Shown here: one piece after another, positions 1-7,212 of the stretch | How positions within the stretch are numbered: the first letter of the stretch is position 1 | Layout of the letters: each line of letters begins with the position of its first letter | Assembly (NCBI GenBank): GCA_937952925.1 | Contig: CALFYA010000301.1 | Span: 1-10,925, forward strand | From: an uncultured Moraxellaceae bacterium | Lineage (GTDB): Bacteria; Pseudomonadota; Gammaproteobacteria; Pseudomonadales; Moraxellaceae | DNA: 10,925 nucleotides | Direction of reading: 5' to 3' | Position numbers and translations under genes: made by a program | The notes under the pieces: model-generated | Told to the model about the DNA's origin: nothing | The model's input: the letters and a program-made list of their open reading frames with translations, nothing else | The model's database searches: none

Positions 1-223
1 TTTGGCAAAACTCTTTGGGTATATAATCCGGACGGGGGATGGTACGGATAATCGTCCCAGAATAGGAGCCATCGGTTTCTTTGTTGATTTGGATCACGGC
101 TTTGGCAAAGCCGGTGCGATCATCAATATTGCGCCATGTCCCGCTCAAATCCACACTGCTATTGGCCGAGCACAGACCCGCTAGACCCAGTAAGGTGGTA
201 CAACACACGGTTTTTAACATCAT
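1..223 (-). CDS. DUF2147 family secreted protein, paralogue 1 (partial, 3' end outside window)
   Basis: Only the first 74 codons lie in the window. The start is the ATG at 223-221, preceded by an AGGAG ribosome site seven bases upstream; a second ATG follows at once. The product begins with a hydrophobic signal peptide (about residues 3-20, ending near CSA). Then comes the DUF2147 N-terminal core: LSGTWRNIDDRTGFAKA, DGSYSGTI, and IPRPDYIPKEFCQ, where the window cuts. DUF2147 proteins are small periplasmic or secreted beta-rich proteins; no biochemical activity is firmly established for them to my knowledge. It is closest by eye to the next gene (448-906): they share the WRNIDDRTGFAK block, DGSYSGTI and the GACAAGGAG leader, which points to a tandem duplication. 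The family call is firm; the function is unknown. Confidence 0.85.
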   Translation of the reverse strand, partial: MMLKTVCCTTLLGLAGLCSANSSVDLSGTWRNIDDRTGFAKAVIQINKETDGSYSGTIIRTIPRPDYIPKEFCQ

Positions 224-256
224 GATGACGCTCCTTGTCAACAGTGGCTTGACCTT

Positions 257-284
257 ATTCTATTAAAATACATATTGCGACAAA
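257..284 (-). promoter_or_regulatory. possible sigma-70 promoter for DUF2147 paralogue 1
   Basis: On the minus strand a TAGAAT hexamer (262-257) stands 16 bases from TTTGTC (284-279), in an AT-rich stretch 34 bases before the gene start. The -10 is good and the -35 poor. This is pattern matching by eye only. Confidence 0.3.
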
Positions 285-397
285 ATGTGAAATGAATCAA
301 CTTTTGTGGATGAAATGATCCAAAAATAAGATTGGTGGAGACTGAATATGCATTCAAAATTAATTTTTAAAAACAATTAAATAGCGTTTTAATGCTC

Positions 398-425
398 AAA
401 AAACAAACGGCTCGTGAAACGAGCC
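398..425 (-). terminator. intrinsic terminator after DUF2147 paralogue 2
   Basis: A perfect 7-bp stem GGCTCGT/ACGAGCC (409-415 with 419-425) with a 3-base loop is followed, in the minus direction, by a T-rich tail (GTTTGTTTTTT, 408-398). It lies 22 bases beyond the stop of the gene at 448-906 and separates it from paralogue 1, which therefore probably has its own promoter. Confidence 0.8.
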
Positions 426-447
426 GCCAGCGTAGCACAAGGCCGGA

Positions 448-906
448 TTATTCTTCGCGAAACCAGCTCTGGCTGCGACCCAGCATGGACACCCCCACAT
501 AGCCACGCATCGACAGGCGACGGCCATCGGGGCTTAAACGCGCTTTGGCTCGGTAAATCTTGCCCGACAACGGATCAAGGATCATGGCATCCTGAAAATT
601 GTTGGGTTTGTTGGGGTCAGACTTCAGGCCAGTCAAGACTTTGAGTCCGACAATCGGTTTGTCAGTGTAGGGCGCAGGGCAGTTTTGACACAACTCTTTG
701 GAGGTGTAATCGGGGCGCGGCAAGGTTTTGACGATGGTACCAGAGTATGAGCCATCTGCTTCTTTGCTGATATGCACAATCCCTTTGGCAAAACCTGTCC
801 GATCATCAATATTACGCCACAATCCGCTGAGATCGGGATCAGCAGCATGAACTAGACTTCCGGCTAGCATCATCACACAGGCGAACAGCGAGGCTTTGAA
901 AGTCAT
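448..906 (-). CDS. DUF2147 family secreted protein, paralogue 2
   Basis: A complete 152-residue protein. The ATG at 906 has AGGAG seven bases upstream. Residues 1-21 form a signal peptide (MTFKAS, a hydrophobic core, then VHA before ADPDLSG), so the mature protein is predicted to be periplasmic. The DUF2147 hallmarks run through the whole mature part: LWRNIDDRTGFAK (about 29-41), DGSYSGTI (51-58), RPDYTSKELCQNCPAPY (64-80, with a CxxC pair), ILDPLSGKIYRAKARL (109-124), DGRRLSMRGYVG (127-138) and the terminal LGRSQSWFREE. The length is normal for the family. Family members are small exported proteins without a known enzymatic role; the CxxC may form a disulfide (inference). An intrinsic terminator follows, so the gene appears to be transcribed alone. 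A pair of inverted repeats lies in its upstream region. Confidence 0.9.
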   Translation of the reverse strand: MTFKASLFACVMMLAGSLVHAADPDLSGLWRNIDDRTGFAKGIVHISKEADGSYSGTIVKTLPRPDYTSKELCQNCPAPYTDKPIVGLKVLTGLKSDPNKPNNFQDAMILDPLSGKIYRAKARLSPDGRRLSMRGYVGVSMLGRSQSWFREE

Positions 907-972
907 TGCAAGGCTCCTTGTCTTTACGTCAAGGACGACGCATCAGCGGCAATGGCAGCTGCATACAACATC

Positions 973-1040
973 CTGTCTTGTCTGACAGAATACGCCGTTT
1001 CGTAAACTAGGCCAATTCAAAAAGCTGACTGACAAGACAG
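973..1040. repeat. 10-bp inverted repeat upstream of DUF2147 paralogue 2
   Basis: CTGTCTTGTC (973-982) is the exact reverse complement of GACAAGACAG (1031-1040), 48 bases apart. The left copy also contains a local CTGTC/GACAG palindrome (973-988). The position, 67-134 bases upstream of the gene at 448-906, fits regulatory sites or a long-range RNA stem, but chance cannot be excluded. Confidence 0.45.
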
Positions 1041-1122
1041 AATGCATTAAAAATGTGATGGAGTTGGCGTGATAGGAATATTTTATCCAAGACCATGCCT
1101 TTTTGTTTAGAAAATCTAAATA

Positions 1123-1608
1123 TTACTTTTGGGATTCATCCATTTCACGAATCCAAGTCTGAGTACGACCCAATACGGATACCCCCACATAACCACGCAT
1201 GGTCAAACGCCGGCCATCATTACTCAATTTGGCTTTGCTGCGATAAATCCGACCAGACAATGGATCTAAAATAAATCCACCCGAATAGCGATACGCATTT
1301 TGGTCTTCAGGGGTGAGTCCCCACAGTGGCGTCATACCCAAAATCTTTTGATTGGTGAAGGGTTTGGGGCAGTTCTGACAGACTTCTTTGGGGATGTAGT
1401 CGGGGCGGGGAATAATCCGCATGATGGTGCCAATCACTTGACCATCTTTGAGACGTTCAATTTTGACAATCGCTTTGGCAAAGCCGGTTTTATCGTCGAT
1501 GGCACGCCAGTTACCTTCGATGGGCAGAGGGGCAGCATGAGCAAAACCACAGCAGACAACGGCAACAGCAGCACTGATGCGACGAATATTCTTGAACATC
1601 CCGTTCAT
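1123..1608 (-). CDS. DUF2147 family secreted protein, paralogue 3
   Basis: I place the start at the ATG at 1608, which has GGAG five bases upstream; this gives 161 residues. The frame stays open to 1677, but that extension lacks a ribosome site and would put charged residues before the signal peptide. The signal peptide is MNGMFKNIRR, a hydrophobic stretch, then FAHA before APLPIEG. The mature part carries the DUF2147 signature: NWRAIDDKTGFAKAIVKI, PRPDYIPKEVCQNCPKPF, FILDPLSGRIYRSKAKL, DGRRLTMRGYVG and the final LGRTQTWIREM. It has a slightly longer middle loop (LTPEDQNAYRYSGG) than paralogue 2 and is the most diverged of the three. It is probably periplasmic; the function is unknown. No convincing terminator is seen downstream. 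Confidence 0.9.
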   Translation of the reverse strand: MNGMFKNIRRISAAVAVVCCGFAHAAPLPIEGNWRAIDDKTGFAKAIVKIERLKDGQVIGTIMRIIPRPDYIPKEVCQNCPKPFTNQKILGMTPLWGLTPEDQNAYRYSGGFILDPLSGRIYRSKAKLSNDGRRLTMRGYVGVSVLGRTQTWIREMDESQK

Positions 1609-1703
1609 TTTTGCTCCTAAGCGATACACATCATAATGGTCGAAAGGTATACCCGATCTTTTACTAAAAATAAACACTCAGCCGATTAATAGTCGCACGG
1701 CGG

Positions 1704-2378
1704 CTACATTTTTAACAGGTGAAAGGCCATCGGCAGCCAAAAGGCCGTGAGTAAACCGTTGACAGCCATGCCAAAGGCTGCATAGCGGCCAGCGACAGGG
1801 CCACGTTGCCATGCTTCGACGGTACCAATCGCATGAGCAGCCAGACCTAATGCCAAACCTGCGGCGCGTTCATCATTGAGGTTGCGCAACAGCAGCGGCG
1901 AGAGTGCTGCACCGATCAAACCCGATAAAATGACAATCAGGCTGGCGAGTGCTGCGGGTGCGTGGATGAGCTGTGCAATATTGATCGCAATTGGGGTGGT
2001 GACGGCGCGGGTAGCAAAGGCCAGTAGGGTTGGGATGGATAAATGAAACAGCCATGCCATGCCCATCGGCAAGACTGCCCCCATCAAGGTGGCAATCAGC
2101 AGCAGTCGTGATAAGGGTTTGAGCGGCAAATCGTTGAGACGCATGGCTGCCAATGGAATAGCGAGTGCAACCGTAACATAACCCAACAGGTGCTCAAAGA
2201 TCGTCCCAACGGCGGCATAGTATTCGACATACGGCCACTGACTGACGGCCAAGATGATCATCACCAACAACAGGGAAATCACCACGACGGGCAATTTTGG
2301 CCAATATTGCCCTGCGAGTCGTGCCATCGCATGCGCAAATACGGTGAGGATCAAACCAATCAGGATAGACAACAGCAT
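1704..2378 (-). CDS. lrgB: LrgB/CidB family membrane protein
   Basis: A 224-residue, very hydrophobic protein with six or seven predicted membrane segments and only short loops, the usual length for LrgB. Family marks are RAVTTPIAINIA (about 124-135, the conserved TTPIA stretch), GLIGAALSPLLL (153-164) and GLAAHAIGTVEAW (178-190, the conserved HAIGT). LrgB is the partner of LrgA in the inner membrane. The LrgAB/CidAB pair was described in staphylococci as modulating murein hydrolase activity and lysis in a holin/antiholin-like way. Plant and some bacterial homologues transport small organic acids such as glycolate or pyruvate, so either role is possible here. The ATG follows the lrgA stop with no gap (TAAATG), so translation is probably coupled. 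Stop at TAG 1706-1704; no clear terminator. Confidence 0.92.
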   Translation of the reverse strand: MLLSILIGLILTVFAHAMARLAGQYWPKLPVVVISLLLVMIILAVSQWPYVEYYAAVGTIFEHLLGYVTVALAIPLAAMRLNDLPLKPLSRLLLIATLMGAVLPMGMAWLFHLSIPTLLAFATRAVTTPIAINIAQLIHAPAALASLIVILSGLIGAALSPLLLRNLNDERAAGLALGLAAHAIGTVEAWQRGPVAGRYAAFGMAVNGLLTAFWLPMAFHLLKM

Positions 2379-2747
2379 TTAGGACAACCATCGCTTGGCA
2401 AAACGGGCATACAACCACAACGGCAATAAGGTACTGACCAACATGATCAACACGACCCACGGCAGTTCATGCCCCAAGCGTTGTAGCATCACCCCTGCAC
2501 CTGCTGCGATGGGCAAAAAGGCTAAGGCACTTTCTTTCATGATCCGTGTGTTGGCATCAAGTAGTCGGCTTGATAGAGGTCGAAAATGCTTGTAAATCAA
2601 TAGACCTGCAAGTAGTGCAAACAACCCTACCAAATTGCCCAGTTCACGATGGCCGACCAGATCCATCAGCCATACCGCACTTTCACGCACCACCACAATC
2701 AAGCCGAGGGTGAGGATCAGGGCTGTCCAGTCGATATTGCTCTTCAT
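2379..2747 (-). CDS. lrgA: LrgA/CidA family membrane protein
   Basis: A 122-residue protein with four predicted membrane helices (about residues 7-27, 35-54, 70-84 and 93-113). It has the LrgA/CidA layout, including the conserved region LAFLPIAAGAGVML in the third segment. I chose the ATG at 2747 because it overlaps the hflX stop as ATGA and gives the normal family N-terminus; the frame is open to another ATG at 2777, inside hflX. A GGAG about eleven bases upstream is a modest ribosome site, so reinitiation after hflX is likely. The product probably forms a complex with LrgB encoded directly downstream. The export or lysis-control role is family knowledge and not shown by the sequence. Confidence 0.88.
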   Translation of the reverse strand: MKSNIDWTALILTLGLIVVVRESAVWLMDLVGHRELGNLVGLFALLAGLLIYKHFRPLSSRLLDANTRIMKESALAFLPIAAGAGVMLQRLGHELPWVVLIMLVSTLLPLWLYARFAKRWLS

Positions 2748-4153
2748 GAACGGGGAGTCTCCGCAGACTCCCACCATCCCAACGGCTCTTCTGTCGGCAC
2801 ATCTGCGCTGATGATGGGATGATCAGGCTGTTCAAAGGCTTCAAGCACACGATGAAAAGCATGCGCTTGCTCAGGGGGCAGCACATCATCAACCCGCAAA
2901 TGCGCTTGCGCGAGCAATTGACTTAAGCGATCTTTGGCGAGGCGGATATGGAGTTGGCAATTGCCATTGTCGAGGATCTCTTCGCGTTCGACCACATCAA
3001 GCTGATACAACTGATTGCGTAGGCGTCCCGCTTGTGGCGGAAGGCACACATCATAATGGTGGATGTTGCCGAGCAAACACTGACACACGGCATCTTTGAG
3101 CAGATTTAGTCCCAAACCTTGATGGGCAGACACATATACCCGATCCGGTTGGCTCGGTGCGGCTTCAATCATGATCGGTGCTTCGCCGGTCAGGTCGATT
3201 TTATTGTAGACCTTGAGGATCGGAACCGTGCAGCCAATTTCTTTGAGCACGGCTTCAACCGCTTCAATTTGCTCATGCATCTCGCTGCTACTGCTGTCGA
3301 TCACATGCAGCAGCAAATCGGCTTCTAGGGTTTCTTCAAGGGTGGCACGAAATGCATCGACGAGCGCGTGCGGCAAATGCCGGACAAAACCCACCGTATC
3401 GGCCAATACCAAACGCCCCAATCCTGACCAATCGAGCCGACGCAAGGTGGGATCGAGGGTGGCAAACAACTGATCTGCGGCGTACACATCGCTATTGGCA
3501 AGGCGATTGAATAGGGTGGATTTACCCGCGTTGGTATAGCCGACCAAAGACACCGTGGGAATATCGGCTTTTTGCCGTGCGGCGCGGCCTTGGCTACGGG
3601 TTTGCCGGACTTTTTCAAGGCGCTCTTTGAGCTGTGTCACCCGATGACGCAGCAAGCGGCGGTCGGTTTCAAGCTGGGTTTCACCCGGCCCGCGTAAGCC
3701 AATCCCGCCTTTTTGCCGCTCAAGGTGCGTCCAACCGCGTACCAAACGCGATGACAAATGCTCAAGCTGTGCCAGCTCCACCTGCAACTTCCCTTCAAAG
3801 GTGCGTGCACGCTGGGCAAAAATATCCAAAATCAGACCGGTTCGATCCACCACTCGACATTGAAACAAACGTTCGAGGTTGCGCTCTTGTGCCGGAGTAA
3901 GGGTGTGATCAAACATCACCAAGTCGATCTGTTCGAGTTGGACACGTTGCGCGATTTCATCGGCTTTGCCGGCGCCCACAAACAATTTGGCATCGGGTTT
4001 TTGCCGACTGCCGGTGATCAGACCGATAATCTGTGCACCTGCTGAGACGGCCAGCAAGCGAAATTCTTCAACGTCAAGTTCATCGAGTTGACGAATACTG
4101 AGGTGAACGAGGAGGGCACGTTCACCCCCTTGCGGGCGTTCAAATAATTCCAC
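2744..4153 (-). CDS. hflX: GTPase HflX
   Basis: A 469-residue protein with a GTG start at 4153 and AAAGG nine bases upstream. The N-terminal HflX domain begins ELFERPQGGERALLVHL and includes the glycine-rich GLRGPGETQLE (152-162), followed by a helical linker. The G domain has all motifs: G1 GYTNAGKS (205-212), G2 threonine in FATLDP (230-235), G3 DTVG (252-255), G4 NKID (317-320) and G5 SAHQG (342-346). A C-terminal extension of about 100 residues follows. HflX binds the 50S subunit and splits stalled or 100S ribosomes under heat or other stress. It often sits downstream of hfq in gammaproteobacteria, but here it is first in an hflX-lrgA-lrgB unit with overlapping genes. A TGCTATGAT extended -10 element lies about 40 bases upstream. 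Confidence 0.96.
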   Translation of the reverse strand: MELFERPQGGERALLVHLSIRQLDELDVEEFRLLAVSAGAQIIGLITGSRQKPDAKLFVGAGKADEIAQRVQLEQIDLVMFDHTLTPAQERNLERLFQCRVVDRTGLILDIFAQRARTFEGKLQVELAQLEHLSSRLVRGWTHLERQKGGIGLRGPGETQLETDRRLLRHRVTQLKERLEKVRQTRSQGRAARQKADIPTVSLVGYTNAGKSTLFNRLANSDVYAADQLFATLDPTLRRLDWSGLGRLVLADTVGFVRHLPHALVDAFRATLEETLEADLLLHVIDSSSSEMHEQIEAVEAVLKEIGCTVPILKVYNKIDLTGEAPIMIEAAPSQPDRVYVSAHQGLGLNLLKDAVCQCLLGNIHHYDVCLPPQAGRLRNQLYQLDVVEREEILDNGNCQLHIRLAKDRLSQLLAQAHLRVDDVLPPEQAHAFHRVLEAFEQPDHPIISADVPTEEPLGWWESAETPRS

Positions 4154-4190
4154 GCAAACTGACCTTTATTGCACACAAATGAATCAAAAC

Positions 4191-4199
4191 ATCATAGCA
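4191..4199 (-). promoter_or_regulatory. candidate extended -10 promoter for hflX
   Basis: On the minus strand TGCTATGAT (4199-4191) matches an extended -10 element (TGn plus TATGAT). It would start a transcript near 4184, giving a leader of about 30 bases before the hflX GTG. No good -35 is visible, which extended -10 promoters can tolerate. Confidence 0.45.
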
Positions 4200-4323
4200 A
4201 ATTTGACGACAAGCGTCTGCTCATTTTGCTGTCACGCGGTCGTCATCAAAGCGTCATCAGATCGCCAAATCTACCAGACATACTCAAAGTGCATAAAAAT
4301 CACCCGCTGAGTTGATATTCGTT

Positions 4324-5112
4324 ATGATGCCGATTCAATCATCCGATGCCCATCACCCCACCACTGGATCGGGTATCAGCAGACCTGCTGCGATGCTGTC
4401 TGTACTGGGCAAAAAAGAGCGTCCGGTCTTTTCAGCACGCCTTGCCCAAGGGGTATTAGATGTGCGGCAGGCACAACGCTTGCGTGCAGAGGTATTTGGT
4501 GCTGAATTTGGCATCGCATTCCCATCGGGATTGGATGAAGAACGTTTAGACGCTTATTGTGCGCATTTGTTGGTGTATGACGGTGAGCGTTTGGTGGCGA
4601 CCACCCGTTTACTTGATCGGCATCGGGCGCGGATTGCTGGTGGATTTTATACCAGCCAAGAGTTTGATTTGAGTCAGCTCCTTGCTCAAGCTCCGCATAA
4701 TATTTTGGAAATCGGTCGTACCTGTGTGCATCCAGAATATCGCTCGGCGGCAGCAATCAATGCGTTATGGCAAGGCATTGGGCAAGTGGTGGCAGATTGG
4801 CGGATTGATGCCATGATGGGCTGTGCGTCAATTCCGCTCGGTTCAGGCGATTGCCAAGGCTGGCTCAATCGTTTGCCGAGCGAGCAAAAACTGCAATTAT
4901 CAGCGCGCCCCCTGCGCCGCTTACCACCGGCGATTTTTGCTCAAGATCCCATCATTCCGCCGCTACTCAAAGCCTATCTGCGCATGAACGCACTTGTGGG
5001 TACGGATGCGTGTTTTGATCCAGAGTTTCACTGTGCCGATGTGCTGATTTGGTTGCCATTGTCACGCATGGACACACGGTATTTGGAGCGCTTTGGTAAA
5101 ACAACAGCCTAA
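4324..5112 (+). CDS. olsB: L-ornithine N(alpha)-acyltransferase (OlsB, GNAT fold)
   Basis: OlsB transfers a 3-hydroxyacyl chain from acyl carrier protein to the alpha-amino group of ornithine, the first step of phosphate-free ornithine-lipid synthesis. The protein (262 residues from this ATG) matches the family in order: QAQRLRAEVFGAEFG (about 49-63), a tyrosine/cysteine block AYCAHLLVYD (77-86), LVATTRLLD (90-98), the signature EIGRTCVHPEYR (129-140), ALWQGIG (147-153), MGCASIPL (165-172) and a C-terminal DPEFHCADVLIWLPL (232-246). The start is uncertain: neither the ATG at 4324 nor the one at 4393 has a good ribosome site. A TATGAT at 4323-4328 could be a -10 element, which would favour 4393. 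It is followed 100 bases later by olsA, the usual partner. Confidence 0.88.
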   Translation: MMPIQSSDAHHPTTGSGISRPAAMLSVLGKKERPVFSARLAQGVLDVRQAQRLRAEVFGAEFGIAFPSGLDEERLDAYCAHLLVYDGERLVATTRLLDRHRARIAGGFYTSQEFDLSQLLAQAPHNILEIGRTCVHPEYRSAAAINALWQGIGQVVADWRIDAMMGCASIPLGSGDCQGWLNRLPSEQKLQLSARPLRRLPPAIFAQDPIIPPLLKAYLRMNALVGTDACFDPEFHCADVLIWLPLSRMDTRYLERFGKTTA

Positions 5113-5212
5113 AGGCTCAACAAAGTGACTCGGTGGTCGAATACAACATACTGTGGTGGCGATACCCTCGCTATACTCAAATCAAAGATGAGTGGAAAGA
5201 GGAGGGTTGATG

Positions 5213-6049
5213 ATGACCGCTGCTTTACAACCCAAGGAAGAAGGTCAAGTGGCAGGCTTACGCCGCCAAGTGCAATTGGTGTCCCGCTTGAGCGGGATGT
5301 TGTTTACCATTGGCGAAGGATTCGTGATTGCGGCACGTCATGGTGCGTTGACCCGCCCCAATCAACCCCACCATACCAAGCTGGTACAGTATTTTTGCCG
5401 CCGGATGTGCCGTGTGCTTGGTGTACAAGTCCAAGTGCATGGTGAAATCCCCCGCACGCATGCTTTGTGGGTCAGCAATCATGTGTCATGGATTGATATC
5501 CCTGTGATTGGCTCGGTGACTCGCGTATTTTTCTTATCCAAAGCCGAAGTGGCACAGTGGCCGTTGATGGGACGGCTCGCGCGGGCAGGGGGAACCTTGT
5601 TTATCAAGCGCGGCTCAGGCGATTCCGATGCGGTACGCAATCAAATCGCCAGCTTTTTGCAGCAAAAAATGCCGGTATTATTTTTCCCCGAAGCCACCAC
5701 CACCGATGGCAAGCAAGTACGGCGGATCCATGGCCGCTTACTCGCCGCGGCACTCGAAACCCACACGCCGATTCAGCCCGTGGTGCTGTGTTATGCCAGC
5801 CCAGCAGGAATTTTGGATCAGATCGTGCCGTTTATTGGTGATGCGAGCTTTGCCGACCATCTACAACAGGTCTTGGCGCATCACCAGCCGGTGATTGCAC
5901 ATGTGATGGCGCTTGCTCCCATCGAGACGACTGGGCATGACATTCATAGCTTGACCAATCGTGTGCAACAACAGATGCGTGAAGGGCTACAACAGTTGCA
6001 TGCCAAGGTGCTCAGTGTGCCGGTAGAAATCCATCACGCGACCACCTAA
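5213..6049 (+). CDS. olsA: lyso-ornithine lipid O-acyltransferase (OlsA, PlsC family)
   Basis: OlsA adds the second fatty acyl chain, from acyl-ACP, to the 3-hydroxyl of lyso-ornithine lipid at the inner membrane. The 278-residue protein has the PlsC/LPLAT motifs: NHVSWID (H90-x4-D95, the catalytic pair), GTLFIKRG (127-134), FFPEATTTDG (157-166) and IQPVVL (187-192). The hydrophobic N-terminus (about 25-40) probably anchors it. Motif III reads PEATT where most PlsC proteins have PEGT. The start is set by a strong AGGAGG at 5200-5205: the ATG at 5213 is seven bases away and one at 5210 only four. The identification rests on motifs plus adjacency to olsB. A TATACT hexamer at 5172-5177 may be a weak internal promoter. 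An intrinsic terminator follows. Confidence 0.86.
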   Translation: MTAALQPKEEGQVAGLRRQVQLVSRLSGMLFTIGEGFVIAARHGALTRPNQPHHTKLVQYFCRRMCRVLGVQVQVHGEIPRTHALWVSNHVSWIDIPVIGSVTRVFFLSKAEVAQWPLMGRLARAGGTLFIKRGSGDSDAVRNQIASFLQQKMPVLFFPEATTTDGKQVRRIHGRLLAAALETHTPIQPVVLCYASPAGILDQIVPFIGDASFADHLQQVLAHHQPVIAHVMALAPIETTGHDIHSLTNRVQQQMREGLQQLHAKVLSVPVEIHHATT

Positions 6050-6066
6050 GTTTATTCTGGCAACCT

Positions 6067-6090
6067 AGAGCGCTCATGCGCTCTTTTTTG
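6067..6090 (+). terminator. intrinsic terminator after olsA
   Basis: A perfect 7-bp stem AGAGCGC/GCGCTCT (6067-6073 with 6078-6084) with a TCAT loop runs straight into a TTTTTT tract. It lies 18 bases after the olsA stop and ends the olsBA transcript, so the phosphoesterase gene downstream probably has its own promoter. Confidence 0.88.
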
Positions 6091-6195
6091 TAGTTGGTCT
6101 ATATGTTTTTGTGTTTTTTTGAGCGTTGCCCTAGTTTTTAGCGTTGTTGTCCATACGTTGTTTAGACCCCTTTAGCCTCAACCGAGGTGATCGCT

Positions 6196-7212
6196 GTGCT
6201 GTTGTCTACGGATGTCATCAATGCCCTTTTGGCAGGGCTGTATGGTCTTGCACTGGTTGCTGTGGTGTTGATGGCTGCACGGCGAACGGTGTTATCCAAA
6301 GCAGTCTACCGTCGCAAAGCCTTTAGCCAGATGCTGGTTTTTTATGGCATCTATATGTTTTATTTGCTGATCCCCTATGTGTTGTGGCAGTGGTGGATGG
6401 GTGATCGTGGGGCGGGAAGTACTGCGTTGTTGGTGGGTTTTAGCCTACTGATGATTTATAGCCGATTTATCGAACCCAATCGCTTGATCAGTCCGGTGCG
6501 GCAGATTCGTCTGGATCATCCGGCACATCCCACCAAACCGATCCGAATTGCCTTGATTGCCGATTTGCATGTGGGATTGTTTTCGGGCGGGCGACGACAG
6601 CTTGAACAGATTGTACGGGTGATCAATCGTGCCAATCCTGATTTGGTGGTGATTGCAGGGGATTGGACGTATGAAGCGGGTGAACATTTGCTACAAAAAC
6701 TCGCGCCGCTTGCAGCGATCCAAGCTCCAACCTACTCAGTACCTGGTAATCATGATGAACAGCTGCCTGGCCCTCCGGTACAGCGTGAGCTGCGTGAGGC
6801 GTTGCTGACTCTCGGTATCATCCCGATTGAAGGCGAAAGCATTGAGTTTGAGCAATTTCGTCTGATGGGGACGGGGGATTTGTGGGCAGGTAAAGCCAAT
6901 CTAGACCATTTGGCCGATGCACCACAGGATAAACCATGGTTGGTGGTGGCACATAATCCCGACACGGTGGATTATTTGCCCCTCCATTTGCCGTTTCGCC
7001 CCTTGATGCTGTCTGGACATACGCATGGTGGGCAAGTGTATCTGCCTTATCTGACCGCATGGGCGCTCAAAAAAGGTTCGGTGCATGGTTATCGGATGGG
7101 GTTGTATCAGCATCCCCGCGCTCAAGTGTTTGTGACCGCAGGGACGGGGATGGTGGCCGCACCATTTCGCTGCGGCGTGCCACCGTGTGTTGATTTACTC
7201 GAGTTAGTTTAG
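6196..7212 (+). CDS. membrane-anchored calcineurin-like metallophosphoesterase (YkuE/YaeI/LpxG type)
   Basis: A 338-residue protein. I chose the GTG at 6196 because GAGGTGA (6184-6190) stands five bases upstream; an in-frame GTG at 6187 lies inside that ribosome site. About 90 N-terminal residues hold three hydrophobic segments (roughly 7-27, 45-67, 74-89). The phosphoesterase domain follows with all metal-binding motifs: DLH (123-125), GDW (155-157), GNHD (184-187), AHNPD (252-256) and GHTHGGQ (274-280). Relatives act as membrane-linked phosphodiesterases, and Chlamydia LpxG of this group hydrolyses UDP-2,3-diacylglucosamine in lipid A synthesis. The setting among lipid acyltransferases makes a lipid or nucleotide-lipid substrate attractive, but that is inference. 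Its stop overlaps the stop of the convergent gene at 7209. Confidence 0.88.
   Translation: MLLSTDVINALLAGLYGLALVAVVLMAARRTVLSKAVYRRKAFSQMLVFYGIYMFYLLIPYVLWQWWMGDRGAGSTALLVGFSLLMIYSRFIEPNRLISPVRQIRLDHPAHPTKPIRIALIADLHVGLFSGGRRQLEQIVRVINRANPDLVVIAGDWTYEAGEHLLQKLAPLAAIQAPTYSVPGNHDEQLPGPPVQRELREALLTLGIIPIEGESIEFEQFRLMGTGDLWAGKANLDHLADAPQDKPWLVVAHNPDTVDYLPLHLPFRPLMLSGHTHGGQVYLPYLTAWALKKGSVHGYRMGLYQHPRAQVFVTAGTGMVAAPFRCGVPPCVDLLELV

Noticed and set aside
2..184. Open plus-strand frame at the left edge
   Set aside because: It is the antisense of DUF2147 paralogue 1, which has a ribosome site, signal peptide and family motifs.
1106..1120. TTTAGA-AAA-TCTAAA hairpin after DUF2147 paralogue 3 as a terminator
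   Set aside because: The stem is AT-only except one pair, and the minus strand continues with an A-run, not a T-run.
4376..4756. Open minus-strand frame of 126 codons opposite olsB
   Set aside because: The olsB frame carries all conserved motifs; the antisense product is Pro/His/Gln-rich without recognisable features.
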